From Alphaproteobacteria bacterium (lineage in GTDB: Bacteria > Pseudomonadota > Alphaproteobacteria > DSM-16000 > Inquilinaceae), in contig JANQIX010000043.1 in the NCBI GenBank assembly GCA_028281925.1, positions 62,001 through 126,000 on the forward strand: DNA of 64,000 nt, read 5' to 3'. Both the position numbers and the translations under genes were made by a program. The notes below the pieces were generated by a model, which was not told the DNA's origin, did no database searches, and saw only the letters and a list, made by a program, of their open reading frames with translations. Shown one piece after another: positions 41,649-50,516 of this stretch; the stretch's first letter is position 1, and every line of letters begins with the position of its first letter.

Positions 41649-42631
41649 GCCGCGGCCTCTTCAAGATGGGGCCGGAAGCAGCGGACGCTGTGCCCCGCCA
41701 CCGGCTGTGACAGCTCCGGCATGCTGTGGCAGCGCGCATCGGCGCGGGGACAGCGATCCTGGAACGCACAACCCGGCGGCAGCTTCAGCGGCGTCGGCGC
41801 AACGCCCTGGATCTGCCTCAGCGGTTGGCCGCGCGGATTGCGCGAGGGCACGGAGTTGATCAGCCCGCGGGTGTAGGGGTGCAATGGCCGCTCGATCACA
41901 TCGGCGACATGCCCCGTCTCCACCGCGCGCCCGGCATACATGACGCAGATCTCATCCGCCAAGCCGGCAACAACGCTCAGGTCGTGCGTGATCCAGATCA
42001 GGGCCGTCCCCTGCTCACGTACCAGCTTCTGCACCTCATAGAGGATCTGCCCCTGGATGGTCACGTCCAGCGCCGTCGTTGGTTCGTCGGCGATGATCAG
42101 GTCGGGGTGGTGCAGCAAGGCGATGGCGATTGCCACGCGCTGGCGCATCCCGCCGGAGAACTGGTGTGGGTAGGCCTTCAGGCGCTGCTCCGGCGACGGA
42201 ATGCCGACCTGGCCCAAGGCGTCGCGGGCTCGGGCTCGGGCATCGTCATCGCTGATCTGTTCATGCGCCTGCAAGGCTTCGATCATCTGCGTGTCGATGC
42301 GCAGGACCGGGTTCAGCGTCATCATCGGGTCCTGGAAGATCATGGCGATGCGCCGTCCGCGGATGGCGCGCATCGCCTCTTCATCCAGATGCGCCAGATC
42401 GGTGCCGCGGAACACGATGCGCCCCGCGACAACACGCCCGGGCGGGTCCACCAGACCCATGATCGAAAAGCCGGTGACCGACTTGCCCGATCCGCTCTCG
42501 CCCACCAAGCCAAGCACCTGGCCGCGGTCCAGCGTGAACGACACATCGTCGACGGACTTCACCACACCGGCCTTGGTGAAGAAGTGGGTGCGCAGGCCCT
42601 CGACCTCGAGGATGCGGTTGCCATTCGCCAT
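41645..42631 (-). CDS. Oligopeptide-type ABC transporter ATP-binding protein (DppD/OppD-like)
   Basis: The 328-residue ATPase is the second nucleotide-binding subunit. Walker A is [11 protein letters not shown], the signature [15 protein letters not shown], and Walker [22 protein letters not shown] contains the switch His. The C-terminal motif [15 protein letters not shown] parallels its partner. It begins 12 bases after the permease gene and overlaps the next ATPase gene by 4 bases. D and F subunits form a heterodimer in Dpp/Opp systems, so both are needed. Confidence 0.93.
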   Translation of the reverse strand: MANGNRILEVEGLRTHFFTKAGVVKSVDDVSFTLDRGQVLGLVGESGSGKSVTGFSIMGLVDPPGRVVAGRIVFRGTDLAHLDEEAMRAIRGRRIAMIFQDPMMTLNPVLRIDTQMIEALQAHEQISDDDARARARDALGQVGIPSPEQRLKAYPHQFSGGMRQRVAIAIALLHHPDLIIADEPTTALDVTIQGQILYEVQKLVREQGTALIWITHDLSVVAGLADEICVMYAGRAVETGHVADVIERPLHPYTRGLINSVPSRNPRGQPLRQIQGVAPTPLKLPPGCAFQDRCPRADARCHSMPELSQPVAGHSVRCFRPHLEEAAA

Positions 42632-42643
42632 CGTCGGGCGGCC

Positions 42644-43969
42644 CTAGCGCTGCAGACGGGGATTCAGCACGTCGCGCAGCTGATCCCCCACCAGGTTGAT
42701 GCTCACGATCGTGATCAGCAGGGCTACGCCCGGATAGACGCTGATCCAGTACTTCCCCGCCAGCAGATAGTCGAAACCGTTGGAGATCAACAGGCCCAGC
42801 GATGGCTTTGTCAGCGGCAGGCCGATGCCGAGGAAGCTCAACGTCGCCTCCAGCGCGATGGCATTGGCCACCTGCACGGTCCCCACCACGATCACCGGTG
42901 GCAGGCAGTTGGGCAGCAGATGGCGGAAGATGATCCGCCGAGTGCTGAGCGCCAGGCAGGCTGCCGCCTCGATATACTCCTTGCGCCGTTCAACCAGCGC
43001 CGCACTGCGTGCGGTGCGCGCGTAATAGGCCCATTGCACGATGATCAGGGCGAAGATCACCTTGTCGACTCCGCGGCCGAGGATCGCAAGCAGCATCAGC
43101 GCCACCAGGATCGTCGGAAAGCCCAACTGCAGGTCGACGATGCGCATGATCAGGCTGTCGACCCGGCCGCCGAAATAGGCGGCCGTGAGGCCCAGCGACA
43201 TGCCGATCAGAAGCGCGAAGAACCCGCTCATGACGCCGACGCTCAGGCTGGTGCGCAGCCCGTACATCATGGCGCTGAGCATGTCGCGGCCCTGGGCGTC
43301 GGTGCCGAGCCAATAGGTGAAGCCGGGGTCGGTCTCAGACGTCGTCAGGCGCAGCCGGAAGTCGATCTCGTCGTCGAATCCCTCCGGCAGCACGATCGCA
43401 AGGTCCTGAAAATCCTCCGCCGTCAATGTCCAAAGGTTGCGGAAGGCGTGCTTCTCTCCCGAGGTCAGCGTCGGCCCCCTGGGCAAATCCTCAAGCTGTG
43501 CAGCTTCCAGGAGACCTAGAGCTTCCGCCGGATCAGCAGCCACCTCAAGACGGATCTGGCGCCCGTCCGACGTCTCTTCCAACACTGCCGATACCGTGAG
43601 GCCGTCGACAAAGGGGTTGGATACCGAAACCCCCTCTTCAGCATCGATCGCGACCGCCTGCCCCGGCACCAAGTCCGGCACCGTAACCGTGAAGGTCTGC
43701 GCATCGAACAGCCGCTCCGACCCCGGTGGCAGGCGCGCATCGCGCTCATGGAAGTCGGTCAGGTCGTAAGGGTCTTGTGGCGCGATCCATGGCGCAAAGA
43801 CAGCCAGCACGATGATCCCTACCAGGACCACCAGGCCAAACACGGCGACCTTGCTCTCGGCAAAGTCGTCGACGAACCGCCGGAACGGCGAGACGGTTCG
43901 GGGTTCGGGCGCCGCCTCGACCGGCGATGCCGCCGGTGCGGCGCTGTGGGGCTCGGCTGCCGTCGTCAT
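42644..43969 (-). CDS. Oligopeptide-type ABC transporter permease (DppC/OppC-like) with a long periplasmic insert
   Basis: The 441-residue permease is about 130 residues longer than usual DppC/OppC proteins. Residues 1-40 are an Ala/Pro-rich cytoplasmic leader, TM1 spans about 43-62, and the core permease domain begins at YWLGTDAQGRDMLSAMMYG (220) and contains the coupling EAA-type loop EAAACLALSTRRIIFRHLLPN. Between TM1 and TM2 lies an extra acidic periplasmic segment (about 84-215) that looks like a small folded beta domain (FTVTVPDLVPGQAVAIDAE, then IRLEVAADPAEALGLLE). It may contact the binding protein or substrate. It sits between the DppB-like and DppD-like genes. Confidence 0.9.
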   Translation of the reverse strand: MTTAAEPHSAAPAASPVEAAPEPRTVSPFRRFVDDFAESKVAVFGLVVLVGIIVLAVFAPWIAPQDPYDLTDFHERDARLPPGSERLFDAQTFTVTVPDLVPGQAVAIDAEEGVSVSNPFVDGLTVSAVLEETSDGRQIRLEVAADPAEALGLLEAAQLEDLPRGPTLTSGEKHAFRNLWTLTAEDFQDLAIVLPEGFDDEIDFRLRLTTSETDPGFTYWLGTDAQGRDMLSAMMYGLRTSLSVGVMSGFFALLIGMSLGLTAAYFGGRVDSLIMRIVDLQLGFPTILVALMLLAILGRGVDKVIFALIIVQWAYYARTARSAALVERRKEYIEAAACLALSTRRIIFRHLLPNCLPPVIVVGTVQVANAIALEATLSFLGIGLPLTKPSLGLLISNGFDYLLAGKYWISVYPGVALLITIVSINLVGDQLRDVLNPRLQR

Positions 43970-43984
43970 GGCCGATCACACCCC

Positions 43985-44962
43985 TCAGCCACGCTGGTCC
44001 GCCAGGCGCACCCGGGGATCCAGCAAGGAATAGAGGATATCAACCAGAAGATTGATGACGATGAACATGAAGACGATGATCATCAGGTAAGCCACGATCA
44101 CCGGCCGATCGAGCACAAAGATCGAATCGATGATCAGCTTGCCGATGCCGGGCCAGGCAAAGATGGTCTCGGTGACTACGGCAAACGCGATGACGTTTCC
44201 GAGCTCCAGCCCGATCACGGTGACCACCGGGATCAGGATGTTCTTCAACACGTGGACCGTCACCACACGACGCGATTTCAGACCCTTGGCCCGGGCGAAC
44301 TTGACATAATCCTGCGGCAGCACCTCGCGCACATTGGCGCGCGTAAGCCGGATCACCAGCGACATCTTGAACAGCGCCAGGTTGATCGCCGGCAGGATCA
44401 GATGGCTCCACCCGTCAAGGCTGAACAGCGACGACCGGATGCCCAGGAACTCCCCCTGATCGCCGCGGCCGCCAGCCGGCAGCCAGCCCAGGATCACCGC
44501 GAAGATCATGATCAGCATCAGCCCCTGCCAGAAATTGGGCAGGCTGAAGCCCACGATCGAACCCGCCATGATGCCGCGGCCGGACACGGAGTTCGGATGA
44601 AATCCGGCCCAGATGCCAAGCGGGATGCCGACGAAGATGGAGATGAGCATGGCCACGAAGGCCAGCTCGAGCGTGGCCGGCAGGCGCTGCAGGATCAGCT
44701 TAAGCGCCGGCTCGTTGAACACGAACGACCGGCCGAGATCGCCTTCGGCAAGGTTGATGAGGAAGGACCAATACTGCTCCCACACTGGTCGGTCGAGCCC
44801 AAGGCGGGCGATCGCCGCCTGGCGCTCAAGCTCCGTCGCATCCGGGGAGATCAGGATATCGACGGGATTGCCGATGGCATAGACGCCGAGGAAGACCAGC
44901 AGGCTGGTCACTGCCAGCACAACGATGCTCTGCAACAAACGACGAATGATGAAGACGGTCAT
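43985..44962 (-). CDS. Oligopeptide-type ABC transporter permease (DppB/OppB-like)
   Basis: The 325-residue inner-membrane permease begins with the typical MTVFIIRRLLQSIVVLAVTS and has six transmembrane segments. The coupling region includes TRANVREVLPQDYVKFARAKGL, which contacts the ATPases. The substrate is not defined by sequence. It follows the binding-protein gene after an 85-base gap that contains a strong hairpin, and it precedes the DppC-like gene by 15 bases. Confidence 0.93.
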   Translation of the reverse strand: MTVFIIRRLLQSIVVLAVTSLLVFLGVYAIGNPVDILISPDATELERQAAIARLGLDRPVWEQYWSFLINLAEGDLGRSFVFNEPALKLILQRLPATLELAFVAMLISIFVGIPLGIWAGFHPNSVSGRGIMAGSIVGFSLPNFWQGLMLIMIFAVILGWLPAGGRGDQGEFLGIRSSLFSLDGWSHLILPAINLALFKMSLVIRLTRANVREVLPQDYVKFARAKGLKSRRVVTVHVLKNILIPVVTVIGLELGNVIAFAVVTETIFAWPGIGKLIIDSIFVLDRPVIVAYLMIIVFMFIVINLLVDILYSLLDPRVRLADQRG

Positions 44963-45002
44963 CGGCTTGGGTTAAGGCCGCCTACGGGTTCGGGGAAACT
45001 GG

Positions 45003-45036
45003 GGCGGCGCGCCCGCGCAGACGCAGGCGCGCCGCC
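45003..45036 (-). other. Intercistronic hairpin between binding-protein and permease genes
   Basis: GGCGGCGCGCC and GGCGCGCCGCC form an 11-bp stem with a 12-base loop, 11 bases after the binding-protein stop. Such stems commonly protect the upstream mRNA and attenuate the downstream genes so that binding protein exceeds permease. No T-run follows. Confidence 0.6.
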
Positions 45037-45047
45037 ATCGATCCGGC

Positions 45048-46634
45048 CTACTGATCAGCCCTGACGACGTTCATCGCCAGCGTGTACTCGTCCGTGCGCG
45101 GAATGTATGCCAGATCCGGGCGCGACCCCCAGGTGTTCACCTGGAAGTGGGTCGGGATCAAGCCGACATCGGCCATGGCGATTTCCGTCGCCTGGGCAAG
45201 CAGGGCCGCGCGCTCATCGTCGTTCACGCTGCGCATGGCCTCCGCGAGAATCGCGTCGAACTCCTCATTGGAATAGCCGCCGCGGTTCGTGCCGCCGAGA
45301 CCGGCCTCAGGATCCTTGGTGGCCAAGAGCGCGCGCAACGGCGACGACGCCTCGCCGGTGCCGGAGCCCCAGCCCACCAGCATCAGGCTGAATTCCGAGC
45401 CGTTCTCGTCACCGGTGGCGCGGCCGAAATAGACGGACCGCGGCATCGTCTCGACGGCGGTGTCGATGCCGACCCGCGACAGCATCTGGGCGATCGCCTG
45501 CACGATCTGCTCGTCATTGATATACCGGTCATTGGGCCCGGCAATCGTCAGCGCGAACCCGTCCGGGTACCCGGCTTCCGCCAACAGCGCCTGTGCACCG
45601 TCCGGGTCGTACTGCGGCACATCGATATTCTCGCTGACGCCGAAGAACCCTTCCGGCAGAAGCTGGCCAGCCGGAATGGCAATGCCTTCCATCACCTGTT
45701 CGACGATGGCGTTGCGGTCGATCGCCATGCTGATGGCCTGGCGGACCCGAAGGTCCAGGAACGGGTTCGGGATCTCGCTGCCGTCCTTGGCCGAGACCAG
45801 CGGCGTGACGTCGCGGCGGCTGTCGATGTGCAGATAGATCACACGGTTGGACACGCCCTGGCTCAGCCGCACATCGGGGTTGTCGGCAAGCTGGCTGATA
45901 TCCTGTGTGGGCACGTTGCCGATCACGTCGACATCGCCGGACAAGAGCGCCGCCAGTCGGGCCGGGTCGCTGGTGATCGGGCGGAAGGTGACCTGGTCCC
46001 ATTCCGGCCGGCCGCCCCAATAGTCGTCGTTCGCGGCCAGGACGATCCGATCGCCCGGCACGTATTCCACCAGCGTGAACGGCCCGGTGCCGATCGCCGC
46101 TTCGCCGCTGTTGTAGTCGGCAGTGGTCGCGCCTTCCCCGTTCTCGCGGCTGACGATCCGAACGATACTGAGGTCGTTGGGCAGAAGCGGGTACGGCCCG
46201 TCGGTCGTGAACCGGATGGTGTAGTCGTCGACGACCGTCATCTCGGTGATGCTGGCGACCGACACGGCGAAGCTGGACGGGCTGTCCGGCACATCGGGCG
46301 CGCGCTCCAGCGAAAACACGACATCGTCGGCCGTGAACGGCGAGCCGTCGTGGAAGGTGACCCCTTCGCGGAGGCGGAATTCCCAGGTCGTGTCATCGTT
46401 CGGCGTCCATGACACGGCCAGGCCAGGCAACAGCTCCTGATTGGAGCCCTGGTTGATCAGTGCGTCGAAGATGTGGGTGACGATCTGGTTGTTGTTGCCA
46501 GTATTGTGGAAATGCGGGTCGACCGACGTCGCTTCGGATGCAAGCGCGATCGTGATGTCTTCCGCCATGGCCGGCATGGCGGCGAAGGTGGCCGCAGCGA
46601 TGCCAACCGCAAGTGTCCCTAACCGTTTCGACAT
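45048..46634 (-). CDS. Periplasmic solute-binding protein, family 5 (peptide type)
   Basis: The 528-residue precursor has a Sec signal peptide (MSKRLGTLAVGIAAATFAAMPAMA). The mature protein is a family 5 extracellular binding protein of Dpp/Opp type: LASEATSVDPHFHNTGNNNQ at the start, EFRLREGVTFHDGSPFTADDV, GTGPFTLVEYVPGDRIVLAANDDYW and the later RQAISMAIDRNAIV. It delivers the substrate to the transporter encoded directly downstream. The class covers di- and oligopeptides, glutathione, opines and nickel; the neighbouring deacylases favour an acylated amino acid or small peptide. The ATG at 46634 gives the signal peptide; AGGAGG is further upstream than usual. Confidence 0.93.
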   Translation of the reverse strand: MSKRLGTLAVGIAAATFAAMPAMAEDITIALASEATSVDPHFHNTGNNNQIVTHIFDALINQGSNQELLPGLAVSWTPNDDTTWEFRLREGVTFHDGSPFTADDVVFSLERAPDVPDSPSSFAVSVASITEMTVVDDYTIRFTTDGPYPLLPNDLSIVRIVSRENGEGATTADYNSGEAAIGTGPFTLVEYVPGDRIVLAANDDYWGGRPEWDQVTFRPITSDPARLAALLSGDVDVIGNVPTQDISQLADNPDVRLSQGVSNRVIYLHIDSRRDVTPLVSAKDGSEIPNPFLDLRVRQAISMAIDRNAIVEQVMEGIAIPAGQLLPEGFFGVSENIDVPQYDPDGAQALLAEAGYPDGFALTIAGPNDRYINDEQIVQAIAQMLSRVGIDTAVETMPRSVYFGRATGDENGSEFSLMLVGWGSGTGEASSPLRALLATKDPEAGLGGTNRGGYSNEEFDAILAEAMRSVNDDERAALLAQATEIAMADVGLIPTHFQVNTWGSRPDLAYIPRTDEYTLAMNVVRADQ

Positions 46635-46793
46635 TGTGCTTCTCGTGCCTCCTGTTCTTGCTTGCCGGGCTCGCCGTGACAATGCCACTGCGCCCCTTCT
46701 CGCCGGGGCTAGGGTGCGCCCCGGTTACGCCTGCACAATTCCATGACCATATACCGCGCCCATCGGTCCGTCGATCGGATTGGACCGATGGCG

Positions 46794-48272
46794 TCACGCG
46801 TCCTGGATGAAGGGAAAGACCACATCTTTGGGCACATGCCGATAGGGAAGCCGGGTCAGGTCGGCCGGTCCGTAGTCCGGCGTGTCCATCAGAATGATCT
46901 CCGACGCGATCGGCTCGAACGCCGTCCGGAAATGTGTCTTGGAGCGGAGCAGCACGATGTCGAAGTCGTTGACCGACAGTCCCACCTGCGTCAATGCGTC
47001 TTCGTCGATCGCCGTGTGGGCGTTGCCGGTGACCGTGATGGTCAGCCCGGCCGTCTCGATCACGGCGACGGTGCCCAGGTTCACCAGGGATCCGCGCCGC
47101 ATGGCGCTTGTGCCTCTGTAGACAAGCTGCGGCACCACGGAACGCACCCGTGCTTCAACAGGCAGCGGTCCGCCCGTCTTCGGCCCCGATCGGCCACCGA
47201 TGGCAAGCCGCATCTCGGCCCCGGGCCCGGCCGCAAGGGCCGCCGCGGCCGCTTCGGGGTCCCAGAGATTGGGGACCACGGCGCGGTCGGCCCCGTGGCG
47301 CAGCAGGGCTCTGATGCCGTGGGTGCTGTCGTTGTTGCGGTCGGCATGCTCCACCAGAACAATAGGGCCGACGGCCGTGCGGGCCCGGTGGGTGGCATGC
47401 AGCACGGCCTCATCCAGTTCAAGCACAGGCGCGGGTGCATAGAGGGCATGGCGCCGTTCCCGGATCTCGGCCGCCAACGTACGGGCGAGTTCGTCAGCCA
47501 GGCGCCGGTCATCATCGACCACCGCAACGACGGAGAAGCCGCAATTGGGTACGTCGGCGTAGGAAAATCCGGCAAAGACTGAGACATCCACATACCGGTC
47601 CGCCGTTTCAGCGCACGCCTTGGCGGCGGACACGATGCCGGCCAGCGGCACCAGATCAGTCGCGCTGAAGATGCTGGGCACCATCAACCCAGGCGTTGCC
47701 AGCTCCATGACCGGCTTCAGCGACCCCTTGAGCGTACGGGCCAGGCAATCGGCCGCCCGTTCACCGGTCTCGCCCATATCGGTGTGCGGTGACCGGCGGT
47801 AACCGAACACCGCCGTGGCCGGCGCGATCCCCTGCGCGTCGAGGTTGCCGTGGTAATCGAAGGCAACGACGATCGGTGTGTCTGGACCGACCGCCGCACG
47901 GACGGCGGCCAAGAGGTCCGCATCGGGGTCGATGCGTGCGGGCGTGACCATCGCGCCGTGCAGATGCAGCAGCACCCCATCTACATCAGGGTCGAGGGCC
48001 ACAAGGCCGCCGACAATCTCGTCTCTGTACCGTTCGAAGGCATCGTCGGCAGCCGAGCCGCCGGCACCGCCGTCGGCATAGACCAACCCCACGGGCTCGA
48101 TCCCTTCGCGCCCAAGGACGGTAAGGAATCCGCCGATCGCGGTGTTCGACCCGGCGTACGTCTCGACGATCTCACCACCACGGCGGGCGGACCGTTCGAA
48201 ACCGGCATGGTCCAGCACGGATGGCAGGAAGCTGGCCGATTCCATATGCATGCCGGCTATGGCCACGCGCAT
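46794..48272 (-). CDS. M81-family metallopeptidase (MlrC/microcystinase-like)
   Basis: The 492-residue protein matches the M81/MlrC family, zinc-dependent enzymes named after the microcystin-degrading MlrC. The usual HETNTF motif near the N-terminus reads HMESASF, which keeps a His and Glu. LHLHGAMV, FDYHGNLD, HTDMGETGER and HADRNNDSTHG provide further metal ligands. No signal peptide is seen, so it should act in the cytoplasm on imported compounds. It lies 160 bases upstream of the binding-protein gene in the same direction and probably belongs to the same unit. The substrate is unknown; a D-amino-acid or amide-containing small molecule is possible. Confidence 0.85.
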   Translation of the reverse strand: MRVAIAGMHMESASFLPSVLDHAGFERSARRGGEIVETYAGSNTAIGGFLTVLGREGIEPVGLVYADGGAGGSAADDAFERYRDEIVGGLVALDPDVDGVLLHLHGAMVTPARIDPDADLLAAVRAAVGPDTPIVVAFDYHGNLDAQGIAPATAVFGYRRSPHTDMGETGERAADCLARTLKGSLKPVMELATPGLMVPSIFSATDLVPLAGIVSAAKACAETADRYVDVSVFAGFSYADVPNCGFSVVAVVDDDRRLADELARTLAAEIRERRHALYAPAPVLELDEAVLHATHRARTAVGPIVLVEHADRNNDSTHGIRALLRHGADRAVVPNLWDPEAAAAALAAGPGAEMRLAIGGRSGPKTGGPLPVEARVRSVVPQLVYRGTSAMRRGSLVNLGTVAVIETAGLTITVTGNAHTAIDEDALTQVGLSVNDFDIVLLRSKTHFRTAFEPIASEIILMDTPDYGPADLTRLPYRHVPKDVVFPFIQDA

Positions 48273-48386
48273 GTTAAGACTACCCGATACGTCGTCCATT
48301 TCAGGGAACGCCCTGGCGCAACCCCGACCCTTCACCCATATTAGCCGCTTCGTGCCGAAGAACTGCTAGCAATCAGAGCCCCGGAC

Positions 48387-49553
48387 TTGACGGACCATGC
48401 CCCCGGCAGCCTGCCGCTGCTTGAACCGCTGATCGGCTTTCCGACGATCAGCGCCGATACCAACTTACCGCTGATCGAATTCGTGCGGGCCTATCTCGCC
48501 GATTACGGGATCGAAGCGGATCTTGTCTACGACGAAACCGGCCGGAAGGCCAATCTCTACGCCACGATCGGCCCCCGCGACTGCCCCGGCATCTGTCTTT
48601 CGGGTCACACCGATGTGGTGCCGGTAGCGGGTCAGGACTGGTCGACCGATCCGTTTGCGCTTTCCGTCCGCGATGGCCGTGCCTATGGGCGCGGGACCTG
48701 CGACATGAAGGGCTTCGTAGCGGGTATCCTGGCCCTGGTGCCGGCGGCGGCGGAACGCGACCTGGAAACGCCGCTGCACATCGCGCTGTCGTACGACGAA
48801 GAGGTCGGGTGTCTCGGGGTTCGCCGGCTGCTGGCCTGGCTGGACGACCAGCCGGTGAAGCCAGCGCTATGCATCGTCGGTGAGCCAACGGGCATGACGC
48901 CCGTCATCGCCCATAAGGGCAAAGTGGCCATGCGGTGTACCGTCACGGGGTTCGAGTGCCATTCATCAATGGCGCCGGAAGGCGTCAATGCGATCGAGCA
49001 TGCGGCCGAGCTGATGGCGCTCATCCGCCGGGCGGCCCGGAGGCATGCCGTGGATGGCCCGTTCGAGCCAGGCTTCGCGCCGCCCCATACGACGATGCAG
49101 GTCGGCACAGTTGCCGGCGGATCGGCGCTCAACATCGTGCCGGGGCAGGCCGTTTTCGACTTTGAGGTCCGCCATCTGCCGACCGACGACCCCGATGGGT
49201 TGATCGGAGAGATCCAACGCTTCGCACAAACCGACCTGTTGCCCGAGATGCATGGGCGAAGTGCGGAAACCGGCATTGCCTTCACCGAATTGGCGCGCTA
49301 TCCCGGATTGGAGGCAGACGAACGGCATCCGGTCGTGGATCTGGCAAAGGCTTTGAGCGGCGCCAACGACGTTGGCCGAGTGTCTTTTGGCACCGAAGCG
49401 GGGCTGTTCCAGGCTGCCGGCATTCCCACGGTGGTGTGCGGTCCGGGATCCATCGATCAGGCCCACAAACCGGACGAATTCATCGATGTGGACCAGTTGA
49501 GCCGGCTGGAAACGGTCCTCGACAGGCTGCTGGAGCGGGTGACCCGACAGTGA
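48387..49553 (+). CDS. argE: M20-family deacylase, acetylornithine deacetylase-like
   Basis: The 388-residue cytosolic metallohydrolase is of the ArgE type, removing the acetyl group from N-acetylornithine or related N-acyl amino acids. Zinc ligands are visible in SGHTDVVP, GRGTCDMKG, the DEEVG segment with the catalytic Glu, and CIVGEPTG. The start is TTG at 48387; the nearby ATG is out of frame. It is the first gene of a unit divergent from the ABC cluster and overlaps the next gene by 4 bases. In this context the real substrate may be an imported N-acyl amino acid rather than a biosynthetic intermediate; the symbol indicates the family. Confidence 0.85.
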   Translation: MTDHAPGSLPLLEPLIGFPTISADTNLPLIEFVRAYLADYGIEADLVYDETGRKANLYATIGPRDCPGICLSGHTDVVPVAGQDWSTDPFALSVRDGRAYGRGTCDMKGFVAGILALVPAAAERDLETPLHIALSYDEEVGCLGVRRLLAWLDDQPVKPALCIVGEPTGMTPVIAHKGKVAMRCTVTGFECHSSMAPEGVNAIEHAAELMALIRRAARRHAVDGPFEPGFAPPHTTMQVGTVAGGSALNIVPGQAVFDFEVRHLPTDDPDGLIGEIQRFAQTDLLPEMHGRSAETGIAFTELARYPGLEADERHPVVDLAKALSGANDVGRVSFGTEAGLFQAAGIPTVVCGPGSIDQAHKPDEFIDVDQLSRLETVLDRLLERVTRQ

Positions 49554-50503
49554 ACTGGACAGCCAACTATCCGGTGGAGTTGAGCGCACCGGATATCGAA
49601 CCCTATCGTGACGGCAATACCGGCGTCCCGTACTATACCACGTTCGACAGCGGTGCCGCCGGCCCCCACGTCTTGATCAATGCCCTGGTCCACGGCAACG
49701 AGCTGTGCGGAGCCATCGCAGTCGATACACTGATGCGCTGGCAGCTGCGCCCTGCACGCGGTCGCCTGACCTTCGGTTTTTCCAATGTCGCCGCCTATCG
49801 GCGGTTCGACGCCAAAGACCCCAGTGCGACACGCTATGTGGACGAGGATTTCAACCGCCTCTGGGACGCCGCGACGCTGGACGGGGATCGGCGATCCGTG
49901 GAACTGGATCGGGCCCGTGAAATCCGCCCGCTGATCGATACCGTCGACCACCTCTTGGACGTCCATTCCATGCAGCACCGCACGGTGCCGCTGATGATGG
50001 CAGGCCCGTTGGCGAAAGGCCGCACCCTGGCGGCCGCTTTGGGCTACCCGCGCTATGTCGTGGCGGACGCCGGACACGCCGCCGGACGGAGGCTGCGCGA
50101 CTATGCCGGGTTCACGGATCCGGAAAGCCCCAAGAACGCCCTGTTGATCGAATGCGGCCAGCATTGGGAAAGTGATTCCGCCGGTGTCGCGCTGGAAGCC
50201 TGCCTGCGGTTCCTTCTGCATTTCGAGATGATCGACCCGTCGCTCGCCGCGGCGCATCTCTCGCCAGCCGAAGCACACCAGCAGGTCATCCAGGTGACCG
50301 ACGCCGTCACTATCGAGACGGACGGCTTCCGGTTCTCCAGTGATTTCAAGGGCATGGAATGCCTGCCCGAGGCCGGGACCGAGATCGGCCGCGATGGCGA
50401 CAAGAAGGTTCTGACGCCCTACGACAACTGCGTGCTGATCATGCCGTCGCGGCGCCTGAACAAGGGCCAGACGGCGGTACGCCTCGGCCGTCTCATCGGC
50501 TGA
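49550..50503 (+). CDS. Succinylglutamate desuccinylase / aspartoacylase family protein
   Basis: The 317-residue zinc hydrolase belongs to the AstE/AspA (M14-like) family, which cleaves N-succinyl or N-acetyl groups from amino acids. Metal and active-site motifs are VHGNELCG (His, Glu), the Arg-containing DEDFNRLW and DVHSMQHRT (His), with the catalytic Glu in LLIECGQHW. The start GTG at 49550 overlaps the ArgE-like stop (GTGA), so translation is coupled. The C-terminal part (about 245-317) is a beta domain that caps the site in this family. With the ArgE-like gene and the two amidohydrolases, four different deacylases cluster around one transporter. Confidence 0.88.
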   Translation: MNWTANYPVELSAPDIEPYRDGNTGVPYYTTFDSGAAGPHVLINALVHGNELCGAIAVDTLMRWQLRPARGRLTFGFSNVAAYRRFDAKDPSATRYVDEDFNRLWDAATLDGDRRSVELDRAREIRPLIDTVDHLLDVHSMQHRTVPLMMAGPLAKGRTLAAALGYPRYVVADAGHAAGRRLRDYAGFTDPESPKNALLIECGQHWESDSAGVALEACLRFLLHFEMIDPSLAAAHLSPAEAHQQVIQVTDAVTIETDGFRFSSDFKGMECLPEAGTEIGRDGDKKVLTPYDNCVLIMPSRRLNKGQTAVRLGRLIG

Positions 50504-50516
50504 CGGCAGAGCGGGG

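Noticed and set aside
41726-43519. A 597-codon plus-strand frame opposite the ABC ATPase and permease genes
   Set aside because: It is the antisense of two well-conserved ABC subunits and its product is a His/Arg/Gln-rich string without any fold signature.
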